DNA of 64,000 nt, from positions 186,001 to 250,000 of the forward strand of contig NZ_OY725717.1 of the NCBI RefSeq assembly GCF_963360655.1. Direction: 5' to 3'. Made by a program: the position numbers and the translations under genes. Below the pieces are notes generated by a model. It was not told the origin of the DNA. It ran no database searches and was given only the letters and a program-made list of their open reading frames with translations. Of this stretch, positions 1 to 8,974 are shown one piece after another (positions within the stretch are counted from its first letter, which is position 1; every line of letters begins with the position of its first letter). This DNA comes from Collinsella aerofaciens. Its GTDB lineage: Bacteria; Actinomycetota; Coriobacteriia; Coriobacteriales; Coriobacteriaceae.

Positions 1-979
1 CGTAGTACCAGGTCCCGCCATCGAGGACCCATCCGGTCGCCATCGCGCCGGAGGCGTTGAACCAGTACGCGGAGCCGTTGCACGAATGGAGGCCCGTCGC
101 CATGGCGCCGCCCGCGTCGGGGTCGAGCCAGTACCAGGAGCCGCCAGTGTAAAGCCAGCCGGTCGAGGCGATACCGTCAGCGAACCAGTACCAGGAGCCG
201 TCGACGAGGCCCCAGCCGTTAAGGGGACCGCAGCTGCCGAAGTAGCGGCGGACGCCCTGCGCATCAGTCTGGTAACCCGTCAGCATGGCTCCCGTCCGGG
301 CGTCGAAGCAGTAGGGCACGCCGCCGACGGAAACGGGGCCGCGCGCCAGCGCGCCGGAGCCAGTCGCGTAGTACCAGGTGCCGCCGTCGAGCACCCAACC
401 GGTCGCCATCGCGCCGGAGGAGTTGAACCAGTACATGGAGCCGTTGCACTCGTGAAGGCCGGTAGCCATGGCATGGGTGGAGGGATCAAGCCAGTACCAG
501 GCGCTGCCGACGTAGGCCCAACCGGAGGCGAGGGCGCCGGAGCCCGTCGCGTAGTACCAGGTACCGCCGTCGAGGACCCACCCGGTCGCCATCGCGCCGG
601 AGCCATTGAACCAGTACGCGGAGCCATTGCACTCATGGAGCCCGATGGCCATGGCATGCGTCGAGGGGTCGAGCCAATACCAGGCCCCATTGGTATAGAG
701 CCAGCCAGAATGCAACGAGACCGGATTGACTGAATCCACATAGAACCAGTTGCCGTCAAACGAATTCCAACCCAGATTCCATTTAACGGATTCTTGAGCA
801 GGACCATCATCGATTGAATCGGAAGGAGAAAGAGTCGAGGGGACGGATTGCCGCTCAAAATCAGTAGGGATGGAGGAGCTTATGGGTTCTGCGTTCGCGA
901 TATCAACCACACCGGGTCCAGCGAGCAGTAGAGTTGAAAGAATGATTAGGATTAATGTTATTTGCTTTTTCCTTGCCAT
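1..979 (-). CDS. Secreted cell-wall-binding-repeat protein, C-terminus beyond window
   Basis: The gene runs off the left edge, so its C-terminus is missing. The ATG at 979 follows a GGGGGC ribosome site and begins a signal peptide: MARKK, then a hydrophobic stretch ending at ANA. After about 45 linker residues come tandem repeats of about 20 residues with the GTWYYATGSGA and GAMATGW pattern known from choline/cell-wall-binding modules. No catalytic domain is visible in the part present. Positions 1-480 closely match 1417-1890 of the next gene. The signal region is clearly more AT-rich than the repeats. It is probably a surface-attached protein; the ligand is unknown. Confidence 0.8.
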   Translation of the reverse strand, partial: MARKKQITLILIILSTLLLAGPGVVDIANAEPISSSIPTDFERQSVPSTLSPSDSIDDGPAQESVKWNLGWNSFDGNWFYVDSVNPVSLHSGWLYTNGAWYWLDPSTHAMAIGLHECNGSAYWFNGSGAMATGWVLDGGTWYYATGSGALASGWAYVGSAWYWLDPSTHAMATGLHECNGSMYWFNSSGAMATGWVLDGGTWYYATGSGALARGPVSVGGVPYCFDARTGAMLTGYQTDAQGVRRYFGSCGPLNGWGLVDGSWYWFADGIASTGWLYTGGSWYWLDPDAGGAMATGLHSCNGSAYWFNASGAMATGWVLDGGTWYY

Positions 980-1079
980 GTGCAGCCCCCAGTAGTTACC
1001 AATTTTTATATAAACATAGTCTACAAATGGATAGCTAAGAGCAATATGTAATTAGAAAAAAGCAATTAAGGAAGAGTTG

Positions 1080-2813
1080 CTAGCCGAGCCAAGCGCCATT
1101 ACTAGCAAAAGAGTATTTCACCCCATCGATTTCTTGAACACCCGTAGTCATAGCGTGCGTCGAGGGGTCAAGCCAGTACCAGGCGCCGCCGACGTAGGCC
1201 CAGCCGGAGGTGAGGGCGCCGGAGCTCGTCGCGTAGTACCATGTGCCGCCGTCGAGGACCCATCCGGTCGCCATCGAGCCGGAGCCGTTGAACCAGTACA
1301 TGGAGCCGTTGCACCCATGGAGCCCGGTGGCCATGGCGTGCGTCGAGGGGTCGAGCCAGTACCACGTACCGCTTAGGTTGAGCCAGCCGGAGGCGAGGGC
1401 GCCGGAGCCAGTCGCGTAGTACCAGGTCCCGCCGTCGAGCACCCATCCGGTCGCCATCGCGCCGGAGGCGCTGAACCAGTACGCTGAGTCGTTGCACGCG
1501 TGGAGGCCCGTCGCCATGGCGCCGCCCGCGTCGGGCTCGAGCCAGTACCAGGAACCGCCGGTGTAAAGCCAGCCGGTCGAGGCGATACCGTCAGCGAACC
1601 AGTACCAGGAGCCGTCGACGAAGCCCCAGCCGTTAAGGGGGCCGCAGCTGCCGAAGTAGCGGCGGACGCCCTGCGCGTCCGTCTGGTAGCCCGTCAGCAT
1701 GGCCCCCGTCCGGGCGTCGAAGCAGTAGGGCACGCCGCCGACGGATACGGGGCCGCGCGCCAGCGCGCCGGAGCCAGTCGCGTAGTACCAGGTCCCGCCG
1801 TCGAGGACCCACCCGGTCGCCATCGCGCCGGACGAATTAAACCAGTACAGGGAGCCGTTGCACTCGTGAAGGCCGGTAGCCATGGCACCGCCCACGTCGG
1901 GCTCGAGCCAGTACCACGTGCCACTCTGAAACAACCATCCGGTATACGCCTTGCCGTCAGAGGTTGCGTAATACCAAGTGCCCTCTTTTAACTGCCAGTA
2001 ATAAAGAGAGACATCAACATACGCGTAATTCATATCAACATTTCCGCTAATACCAGAAACTTTTCCGCGGCTTGTATACTGCCAAAAGCTGTAACTGGCG
2101 GTATAGTGACATTGGGAGTTGTATTGAGCAATCCAATGATCCCAAGAACCGCTCTTAAATACAGGGTCGGTCAATATATTGTTAAACCAATTTAGGTTTG
2201 CATAAATGCCTGGCTTATATCCAGCACTAGAAATCTTATTACAGAATGTCTGAGCTCTAGATGCAATTCCGGATTGACGACCATCTGCAATAATTGTCTT
2301 GTCCTCAAGATCGTAATACACCGGTAGCCTAGGATTGTGCCCCGATAGGCAGTCAATCACCATGGACGCCTCATCAGCTGCCTGCTGATTATCAAAAGCA
2401 TATGAATAGATATAGACGCCGTAGGGAATTCCGAGTCGCTCGCACTCAGAAATATTTCGATTAAATTGATAGTCAACTCGACCGCCCCAAGATGGAGCGC
2501 CAAATCCAACACGCAGAATAGCGAAATCGATACCAGAAGCCTTAACAGCATTCCAGTCAATACGTCCTTGATGCTCACTGACATCGATGCCCTGCGCCGT
2601 AGCCCCATCGGGAAGAATGCCCATGGACAATAAGGCTATTCCATCTTCTTCGGAAGAAGCATCCTCTGCGACCAATTGTCCATCCTCATAACGCCAGGAA
2701 TTCTCAACTAGGGACCGCGCAGCTTCCGCGTTCGAGGGAAAAACAAACACAGAAATGGGCGCAAGGACCATCAGCACCAACAATGCCGAAAATAACTTAA
2801 GATGTTTGCTCAT
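1080..2813 (-). CDS. Secreted GH25 lysozyme with cell-wall-binding repeats
   Basis: This is a predicted muramidase that cleaves peptidoglycan outside the cell. Residues 1-32 are a signal peptide ending in AEA. Residues 75-275 form a glycoside hydrolase family 25 domain, with the DVSEHQG strand (Asp77) and the YYDLED motif (Asp168/Glu170) that carry the catalytic acids in this family. Residues 275-577 are about 14 aromatic cell-wall-binding repeats. The start is an ATG behind a GAGG site. The catalytic half is AT-richer than the repeat half, which suggests that modules were exchanged. It lies 100 bp upstream (in its own reading direction) of a paralogue sharing the same repeats. Family assignment is firm; the target wall is inferred. 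Confidence 0.92.
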   Translation of the reverse strand: MSKHLKLFSALLVLMVLAPISVFVFPSNAEAARSLVENSWRYEDGQLVAEDASSEEDGIALLSMGILPDGATAQGIDVSEHQGRIDWNAVKASGIDFAILRVGFGAPSWGGRVDYQFNRNISECERLGIPYGVYIYSYAFDNQQAADEASMVIDCLSGHNPRLPVYYDLEDKTIIADGRQSGIASRAQTFCNKISSAGYKPGIYANLNWFNNILTDPVFKSGSWDHWIAQYNSQCHYTASYSFWQYTSRGKVSGISGNVDMNYAYVDVSLYYWQLKEGTWYYATSDGKAYTGWLFQSGTWYWLEPDVGGAMATGLHECNGSLYWFNSSGAMATGWVLDGGTWYYATGSGALARGPVSVGGVPYCFDARTGAMLTGYQTDAQGVRRYFGSCGPLNGWGFVDGSWYWFADGIASTGWLYTGGSWYWLEPDAGGAMATGLHACNDSAYWFSASGAMATGWVLDGGTWYYATGSGALASGWLNLSGTWYWLDPSTHAMATGLHGCNGSMYWFNGSGSMATGWVLDGGTWYYATSSGALTSGWAYVGGAWYWLDPSTHAMTTGVQEIDGVKYSFASNGAWLG

Positions 2814-3040
2814 GTAAACCTCGTCATTCGTTCTTGTTTGCGTCTAGCTTACAGCATGGCTGTGAAAGATTCCCGAACATCCAACTGGACAAGACGCCAT
2901 CTAGAACAATAAATAGTTGGGCGTAATGCTGCAAAGAAAATAAGAACTTGCCGCAGGGTTGAACCCGAAGGCTCATTGCCCCCTCTCTTACCCCCAAGTA
3001 TACCGACTTCAAATAAACTTTCAAACCAGATGTCAAAAAG

Positions 3041-4713
3041 GTAGGGGACCCAGAGAGTCCCCCTTGATTATCGACTTTATCCGAACACCTCCCACATTCA
3101 TCCGCACATGTACGGATGAATGTGGGAACCCGATACCCTGAGGGCCGGATCGGTCGGCCCCGGGAGATCGGAGGACGGCATGTCCGGAAAGAAGAAGAGT
3201 GGCTCCGCGAGGGCGGTTCCGAGGGCCTACGGAAGGCTCACGAGGCACGAGCGGGACACGGTCCAGAGGATGCTGGAGCGCAGGGCGTCGTGCAGGGAGA
3301 TCGCGAGGGAGCTGGGCAGGTCGCCCTCGACGGTGAGCGCCGAGGTGGCGTCGCACAGGTTCGTGACGGCGCCGAAGGCCAGGCGCGGCGAGCGCGTGGA
3401 CGCCTCCGCCGACCTGTCGGCGGCCTGCCCGCGCCTGGCGGCGTGGCCGCGATGCTGCAACGGGTGCGGGCGGTACCGCGCGATCGGCTGCAAGCGCCGC
3501 CCCCACGTCTTCTACGAGGCCCGGGCCGCGCAGCTGTGCGCCGACTCGGTCCTCGTCTCGTCCAGGCGCGGGATAGACGCCGACGAGCCCGCCGCGGCGG
3601 CCAGGCTGGAGGCCATCAGGGACTGCCTGCGCCGGGGGCTGTCGCCCGAGCAGATGGCGGCGCGCAACGGCGGCCCGGTGGACCTGTCGCCGTCGACCAT
3701 CTACCGCTGGGTCTCGGCGGGCTACGACGGCATGACCAACATGGAGCTCAGGCGCAAGGTCGGCTACAGGCCGAGGAAGCGCGCCGCCGGCCGGGCGGCG
3801 ACCCGCCACTCCGCCCGCAGGTCGTACGCCGCGTTCCTCGCCCTCGGGGAGGACGCGTGCGCCGCGGCCTGGGAGATGGACACCGTCGAGGGCGCCCGGG
3901 AGGACTCCGCCTGCCTGCTCACGCTGCTGCACCGCCCCAGCAGGCTGCAGCTCGCGCTGCCGCTGGCGGAGAAGACCGCCGGGCGCGTCGCGGCCGCCCT
4001 GGGCGATATCAGGGAGGTCCTCGGCGCCGACGGGACGCGCCGCGTGTTCCGCGCCGTGCTCACCGACAACGGCACGGAGTTCTCCGACGAGCGGGCGATC
4101 GCGGCGCTGCTCGGCGAGGGGCCGGGCGAGACGAGGCTGTTCTACTGCGACCCGCGCCGCAGCGACCAGAAGGGCGCCTGCGAGCGAAACCACGTCGAGA
4201 TAAGGAAGCTGCTGCCCAAGGGCTCCGGACTCAGGTTCGACCGGCTCGCCCCGGCGGACCTGGCGCTGGCCATGTCGCACGTGAACTCCGAGCCCCGCGG
4301 CGCGCTCGGCTTCTCGACGCCCGCGCGCGCCTTCAGGGCGATGCTCGGGGAGGACGCGGCGGCGCTGCTGGACGCCTACGGCGTGGAGGACGTGGCGCTC
4401 GGCGATCTCGACCTGACGCCGGGGCTCATCGAGAGGGCGCGCGCCGAGAGGGGCGATGCCCCGCTGGCCTAGCCTGGAAGAAAACGGAATAGACGGACCG
4501 ACCGTCCGGCTGAGTCTAGGAAGAGGTGCCGGGCGGCGGGCGGAGCATGGCCACCGGACCCATCGAAACACATCTCCACCGTTCCTTCAACTGGGAAAAC
4601 GGCGCCCCCGGACCCCAGGAGGGGCCGCGGGGGCGTTCGGCTAACTGCGGGAATGGCCTATTTGCTCAATGTGTTCGGCTGAGATCGGAAATCAACCCCC
4701 AGAGAGTCCCCTA
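3041..4713 (+). mobile_element. IS30-family insertion sequence
   Basis: The element carries one IS30-type transposase gene. Its ends form an imperfect inverted repeat: inward from 3041 the plus strand reads GTAGGGGACCCAGAG, and inward from 4713 the minus strand reads GTAGGGGACTCTCTG. Both continue with TTGATT about 20 bases in and CCGAACAC further on. A perfect palindrome (arms CCCACATTCATCCG, 3088-3126) precedes the transposase. A strong GC hairpin without a T-run lies at 4603-4635. The target duplication is too short to define. The element sits between two cell-wall-binding-protein genes and breaks neither. Confidence 0.75.
3180..4472 (+). CDS. IS30-family transposase
   Basis: This is a DDE transposase of 430 residues. 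The N-terminal helix-turn-helix is seen in RLTRHERDTVQRMLE...CREIARELGRS. The catalytic acids are in WEMDTVEGA, VLTDNGTEF and ACERNHVEIR. The ATG at 3180 was chosen because GGAGG lies 8 bases ahead; an in-frame ATG at 3120 would put 20 extra residues inside the left-end palindrome. Arginine is written mostly AGG/AGA and GC is far above the neighbouring genes, unlike host codon use. A long antisense frame across it is a GC artefact. The gene is intact and probably active. Confidence 0.9.
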   Translation: MSGKKKSGSARAVPRAYGRLTRHERDTVQRMLERRASCREIARELGRSPSTVSAEVASHRFVTAPKARRGERVDASADLSAACPRLAAWPRCCNGCGRYRAIGCKRRPHVFYEARAAQLCADSVLVSSRRGIDADEPAAAARLEAIRDCLRRGLSPEQMAARNGGPVDLSPSTIYRWVSAGYDGMTNMELRRKVGYRPRKRAAGRAATRHSARRSYAAFLALGEDACAAAWEMDTVEGAREDSACLLTLLHRPSRLQLALPLAEKTAGRVAAALGDIREVLGADGTRRVFRAVLTDNGTEFSDERAIAALLGEGPGETRLFYCDPRRSDQKGACERNHVEIRKLLPKGSGLRFDRLAPADLALAMSHVNSEPRGALGFSTPARAFRAMLGEDAAALLDAYGVEDVALGDLDLTPGLIERARAERGDAPLA

Positions 4714-4725
4714 CAAATCGGAATT

Positions 4726-6957
4726 CTAACGGATCAGTATTACTTTCGATGGGCCCAAAGCAGTCAAACCGGAGATGCGATTTCCATAACCATCACTATG
4801 CCAGAACAAATTTTCGCTCGGCGAATTGCCCCAGAAAAAGCCAATGTGGCTATCGTCCGCATATGGGTTGTAAGGATTGAAGAACACAATGTCCCCCTTA
4901 CGAGCCAAACCGCTACGTAACAACTCATCAATAGAGTTGAAATAAGTCACGTTTGCGCACGTATCGATAGCGTAGCCGTACCAACGATAAGCGTTAACGC
5001 AGCCGCCCCTTCCGGGACCACCACTCCAAGGGGAATGGCTCTGCTCGGCGGCAATTGGAGCTAAATTCCCGCCCGCTTTCATATATGCATGCGATACAAA
5101 TCCGCCGCAGTTCATACCGGTATACCCGTCCCAACGAGGATCACCCTTTGGATACATGCATGTTTCTTGGCTAAGATGCGTATCATAGCGTGTTCCACGG
5201 TAATAGCCATCGTTCTCGTGGCTCATAAGCCAATTGACCAGGCTGGACCTATTAACCCCTAAAACAGAACCAGACGTATTCAACCATGCACCACTTGCAT
5301 TGAAGTAATAGTCAACGCCATCGATTTTCAGCCACCCGTTAGCAAACATGGCACCCGAAGGCTGGAGCCAGTACCACGTACCGCCGTCATTAAGCCATCC
5401 AGTTTTCATCTTGAATGTGGAAGGGTCCATCCAATACCACGCACCGTTGACATATTGCCAACCAGACTTAAGGACACCATTGGAAGATGCGTAGTACCAA
5501 GTATTGCCACTTTCGCCAGAAGCGTCTTTCGACAAAATCCAACCAGACGCCACGTTAATGGCACCATTCGCATCCGCATAGAAAACCGAGTCTCCAATAT
5601 GAATGATACCCGGCAACGAAGACGAGTCGACGCAGCCCGATGCTACAGGGGACCCGTCGGGTGCAATAGGCAATGGATCATTCAACGCACCAGAAGAATC
5701 CGCCCATGACATCCCGTCGCTCAAGTTGATCCAACACGAAGAAGCCATCGCACCGGAGTCAAAAGAATAATAGCGCGTGTCGCCTACCGTATATTCACCA
5801 GTGCGCATTGCGCCGGATACGTCATCAAGGTAATACCAGGCGCTTCCGGACTTTATCCATCGTCCTCGTTGAATAGCTCCGCTTGATGCGGCGTAATACC
5901 AAGTACCATCAGCAAGTGCCCAGCCCGTTGCCATGGCACCTGAGCTCGTAAGGAAATAGGTGGACGAGCCCACTTGCACAAAGCCCGTGAGCATAATATG
6001 GCTTCCTGGATCCAGGTAATACCAAGAATTCCCTAGAAGTAACCAACCTCCATGCAGTAAGCCGTTGGAGTCAGCGTAATACCAGTTGTTGTCAATAAGT
6101 GCCCACTGGGAGGATAGCATGGCCCCTGAACTGTTAAAGATATAAGAGGTGCCATTGCATTCATTCAGCCCGGTGGCCATAGAACCATCTGCAGGATCAA
6201 GCCAGTACCAACGACCCCCATCCGAGAGCCAACCCTTCACCAGGGCGCCAGAGCCGGAGAAATAGTGCCAAACGGAAGCATCAAGATGCCATCCGATAAG
6301 CATCGCGCCAGAAGAAGAGAATCCATACGTGGCTCCCCCGATCTGTAGCATCGAGTCGTGGACCATCTTGCCTTCATCATCCAGCCAATACCAGTTGCTG
6401 CCATCTGAAAGCCAGCCTTTTACCATGGCGCCAGAACCGGAGAAATAACACCAAGCAGAAGTGGAGCCCGTAGAATCTAGGTACCAGCCGACACGCATTG
6501 CGCCCGAAGAGGAGAAGGCATACGTCGCACCCCCAACTTGAACCAACCCATCCTGAGCCATTCGACCTTCGTCGTCGAACCAGTACCAGCTACCGTTTAT
6601 ATGTCTCCAAGAAGAAACAGCGATCGTTCCGTCGGACAAGCCCCAACGCCAAAAACCAGCCCCTTCTTCGGGTGATATCCACCCCTGATGCCAAACAATT
6701 TGATTCGAAACCTCAGAAGGGGTCTCATTATCCACCTGAGAGTTCTGCTCGACAGCGAAGGTCGAATCGCGCTGAGCATCAATGGCTGACTCAACAGAAG
6801 CAATAGCAACGTTAGATGCGGAACCTTCGTCAGTGTTATTCGAATCAAGGGCGTATAACATCGAGGGCGAACTCAAAAGGAGCCCCAAAGAAACAAGGCC
6901 GGAAAAGACCAGCACCCCGAATGAGCATTTCTTCATAGCAGCACGGTATCCAATCAC
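4726..6957 (-). CDS. Secreted NlpC/P60-like hydrolase with cell-wall-binding repeats
   Basis: The protein has 743 residues from a GTG start at 6957. An ATG at 6936 begins a better signal peptide (MKKCSFGVLVFSGLV) but lacks a clear ribosome site, so the start is open. Residues 90-570 are cell-wall-binding repeats. The last 170 residues resemble a papain-like NlpC/P60 or amidase fold: the presumed nucleophile Cys about 617 is in MNCGGFVSHAY and the presumed His about 703 is in DDSHIGFFWG. Such domains cut peptide or amide bonds in peptidoglycan. Unlike most of the family, the catalytic domain is C-terminal and the repeats come first. The gene is more AT-rich than the first two surface-protein genes. 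Confidence 0.85.
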   Translation of the reverse strand: MIGYRAAMKKCSFGVLVFSGLVSLGLLLSSPSMLYALDSNNTDEGSASNVAIASVESAIDAQRDSTFAVEQNSQVDNETPSEVSNQIVWHQGWISPEEGAGFWRWGLSDGTIAVSSWRHINGSWYWFDDEGRMAQDGLVQVGGATYAFSSSGAMRVGWYLDSTGSTSAWCYFSGSGAMVKGWLSDGSNWYWLDDEGKMVHDSMLQIGGATYGFSSSGAMLIGWHLDASVWHYFSGSGALVKGWLSDGGRWYWLDPADGSMATGLNECNGTSYIFNSSGAMLSSQWALIDNNWYYADSNGLLHGGWLLLGNSWYYLDPGSHIMLTGFVQVGSSTYFLTSSGAMATGWALADGTWYYAASSGAIQRGRWIKSGSAWYYLDDVSGAMRTGEYTVGDTRYYSFDSGAMASSCWINLSDGMSWADSSGALNDPLPIAPDGSPVASGCVDSSSLPGIIHIGDSVFYADANGAINVASGWILSKDASGESGNTWYYASSNGVLKSGWQYVNGAWYWMDPSTFKMKTGWLNDGGTWYWLQPSGAMFANGWLKIDGVDYYFNASGAWLNTSGSVLGVNRSSLVNWLMSHENDGYYRGTRYDTHLSQETCMYPKGDPRWDGYTGMNCGGFVSHAYMKAGGNLAPIAAEQSHSPWSGGPGRGGCVNAYRWYGYAIDTCANVTYFNSIDELLRSGLARKGDIVFFNPYNPYADDSHIGFFWGNSPSENLFWHSDGYGNRISGLTALGPSKVILIR

Positions 6958-6961
6958 GCAG

Positions 6962-6989
6962 TGGCCCCGTCACCTCAGGGCAACGGGGC
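6962..6989. repeat. Short inverted repeat between two surface-protein genes
   Basis: The arms GGCCCCGT and ACGGGGCC form a perfect 8-bp stem with a 12-base loop. No T-run follows on either strand, so it is at best a weak terminator of the gene ending at 7017. It also covers the region where the ribosome site of the next gene would lie, so it could affect that gene's translation. Confidence 0.4.
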
Positions 6990-7016
6990 CTCAATCAAAA
7001 CTAGCTCAGTAATGTA

Positions 7017-8273
7017 CTAGCCAATTTGCTGGCAGTTTTTGCACTCTCGTGAAGCGCCACGCCTCTGGGCCTCCTGGATAGAGATCTGCGAATAGCCCTT
7101 TGCGTCCTTGCCAACGGTACGGCACTTATGCGTATGGTAAACATGGCTACCGCTCTTATACCAAACTAAACCATAGCCCGGAATCCACTTGCCGTCCTCG
7201 CCGACATAGTAGGAGCCAACCCAGGCATTCGTAGCCATGGCACCGGAAGACTGGAGGTAGTAGTCGCCGACCCAGGCGTCGTGGGCCATAGCGCCGGAAC
7301 CGCTAAAGTAGTACCAGGCGCCGCCGACCTGACGCCAGCCGGTAACCATCGCGCCGGAATCGTCGAAACAGTACCAAACTCCACCAACGTTAGCCCAAGA
7401 GTTAGAGGCCATAGCGCCCGAACCTCCGAGCCAATACCACGTGCCGCCATTGCTGAGCCAGCCGGTTGCCATGGCGCCCGAACCGCTCGCATAGTACCAA
7501 GAGCCGCCTGCCAAGAACCAGCCAGTGGCCATTGCACCGGAGTCGCCGAACCAGTACCAGGAGCCGCCGAGGCTGCGCCAGCTGTTAGCGACCATGGCGC
7601 CCGAACCGTCGAGGTAGTACCACGTACCGCCGATGTTGAGCCAGCCAGTGGCCATCGCACCGGAAGCGTTGGCGTAGTACCACGTCCCCGAAACGTTGAT
7701 CCAGCCGGTCAGCATGACACCATACTCGTCGAAATAATACCAAGTTCCACCGATATTATGCCAACCGGTCAGCAGTTCGCCACTGGAGGTCGCATAGAAC
7801 CACTTTCCATAGATGGAGTCATAGAGCCAGCCGCTATGCTGCATGCGGCCATCGGCGTTGGCACCAGGGGTGTTCAGGAAGTAGTTCTTGCCGTCAATCT
7901 GAACTCGGCCGTATGCCATATCATGGCTTTCGGGGTAGAAGTAATACTTGTCCCCACCGATAGACTGCCAGCCCGACACCGCGATCCCGTCAGCGCCAAA
8001 ATAGTACCAGACAGCTTCGTATTCGTTATGCCACTGGTTCGTGACCATGGCGCCAGTTTCGGGATCGAAATAGCGAAGGTTGCCGTCCTCGCACCGAACG
8101 AGTCCAGTCTTCGGACGACCGTCGGAACACCATTCCGTAATCGGTCCACCACCTCCGCCACCGCCAGCAATATCAGCAAATGAGGGCGCCGGGGCAACCG
8201 TCATGCAGACAGCGGCAAATGCAACAACTCCCAGCACTGTTAGTCCGCGCCATCTTTCTCGAAGGTTTTTCAT
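7017..8273 (-). CDS. Secreted cell-wall-binding-repeat protein with Cys/His C-terminal tail
   Basis: The protein has 418 residues. The ATG at 8273 follows GAAAGGA at good spacing. Residues 1-33 are a signal peptide (cleavage near SFA), followed by a Gly8 run. Residues 45-360 are about 15 cell-wall-binding repeats. The last 45 residues hold VYHTHKCRTV and SRECKNCQ, an arrangement of His and Cys found in small beta-ribbon metal-binding tails of nucleases and surface proteins. No enzyme domain is seen, so it may be a wall-bound adhesin or metal-binding protein. Function is unknown. Confidence 0.82.
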   Translation of the reverse strand: MKNLRERWRGLTVLGVVAFAAVCMTVAPAPSFADIAGGGGGGGPITEWCSDGRPKTGLVRCEDGNLRYFDPETGAMVTNQWHNEYEAVWYYFGADGIAVSGWQSIGGDKYYFYPESHDMAYGRVQIDGKNYFLNTPGANADGRMQHSGWLYDSIYGKWFYATSSGELLTGWHNIGGTWYYFDEYGVMLTGWINVSGTWYYANASGAMATGWLNIGGTWYYLDGSGAMVANSWRSLGGSWYWFGDSGAMATGWFLAGGSWYYASGSGAMATGWLSNGGTWYWLGGSGAMASNSWANVGGVWYCFDDSGAMVTGWRQVGGAWYYFSGSGAMAHDAWVGDYYLQSSGAMATNAWVGSYYVGEDGKWIPGYGLVWYKSGSHVYHTHKCRTVGKDAKGYSQISIQEAQRRGASRECKNCQQIG

Positions 8274-8445
8274 ACGACATCCTTTCTCCGAGATTTAAGG
8301 CTCTCTTAAGTTATTTTTAAACTATCAATTCAGTATTTCAACGGGAAATCGATAAAAGGTGTCTTTGTGACTGCAATTTAAATATGAGTCGCCGAACCCC
8401 AACCGTTACGCCAAATAGCTTCTAAGGCAAACTGAGCGCATGAGC

Positions 8446-8587
8446 GAACCGATTTAATACAACCACCTATAAAAATCTTGAGGCACGTTTTCGATATGAC
8501 AAGAGCTGCTTGAACGAGGAGTACTTGAACCCCACCGCCCTTGCAGCTCTTGAGGATACTTTGCCGGAACTTGGCATTACTTCGCAC
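8446..8587 (+). other. Possible C-terminal remnant of a lost gene
   Basis: A plus-strand open stretch of about 45 codons has no start codon and ends at TAA 8585-8587. It reads like a protein tail (NEEYLNPTALAALEDTLPEL). It abuts the truncated glycosyltransferase fragment on the other strand. I do not recognise the family. It may be debris from the rearrangement that brought that fragment here. Confidence 0.25.
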
Positions 8588-8973
8588 TAAAACGAGAAGT
8601 ACTCACTGTCGGAGGACAAGTTCGGCCCCAACCATGAATCGCCGTCGAGGAAGAACTCTGGCCAGCGTTGCATGAACAGCGCCTGCTCGCGCTTCCAGCG
8701 GCGCAACTTTTCCTCGTTGGCTTCTTCCCTGCCGCGCGAGGTGAACTCGTAGTGGTACAGCTCGGCATAGGGCGTAAAGATGGTGCGGAAGCCCGCCTCC
8801 CACACGCGCAGACAAAAGTCTGCGTCGTTAAAACCGACGGCGAATTCCTCGTTATAGCCTCCGACCTGCTCAAATACGTCGCGTCGCACCATCTGGCAGG
8901 CGCCCGTCACGGCGCTAAAGTTGCCCGGGCGCACAGCACGGGCAAGATAGCCCTCGCGCTTTGCAAAAGGCAT
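8587..8973 (-). pseudogene. Truncated copy of the tandem glycosyltransferase C-terminus
   Basis: This 128-codon stretch matches the last 125 residues (704-828) of the glycosyltransferase at 14419-16905 with only about 8 visible differences, including the conserved GGYNEEFAVGFNDADFC region and the SEYFSF/V end. Homology stops abruptly at 8974, in the middle of what would be the second catalytic domain. No nucleotide-sugar site remains. It is a partial duplication that keeps the native stop codon. It cannot be an active transferase by itself. Confidence 0.85.
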
Positions 8974-8974
8974 C

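Noticed and set aside
86-733. Plus-strand open frames with PVPGA-type repeats opposite the surface-protein genes
   Set aside because: The periodicity only mirrors the wall-binding repeats of the true minus-strand genes.
2824-3036. A 70-codon minus-strand frame upstream of the GH25 gene
   Set aside because: No ribosome site, no similarity, and it overlaps the promoter area of the lysozyme gene.
3033-4571. A 512-codon open frame antisense to the IS30 transposase
   Set aside because: It covers the transposase exactly, is rich in Arg/Ala/Gly as expected from third-position GC, and has no ribosome site or motif.
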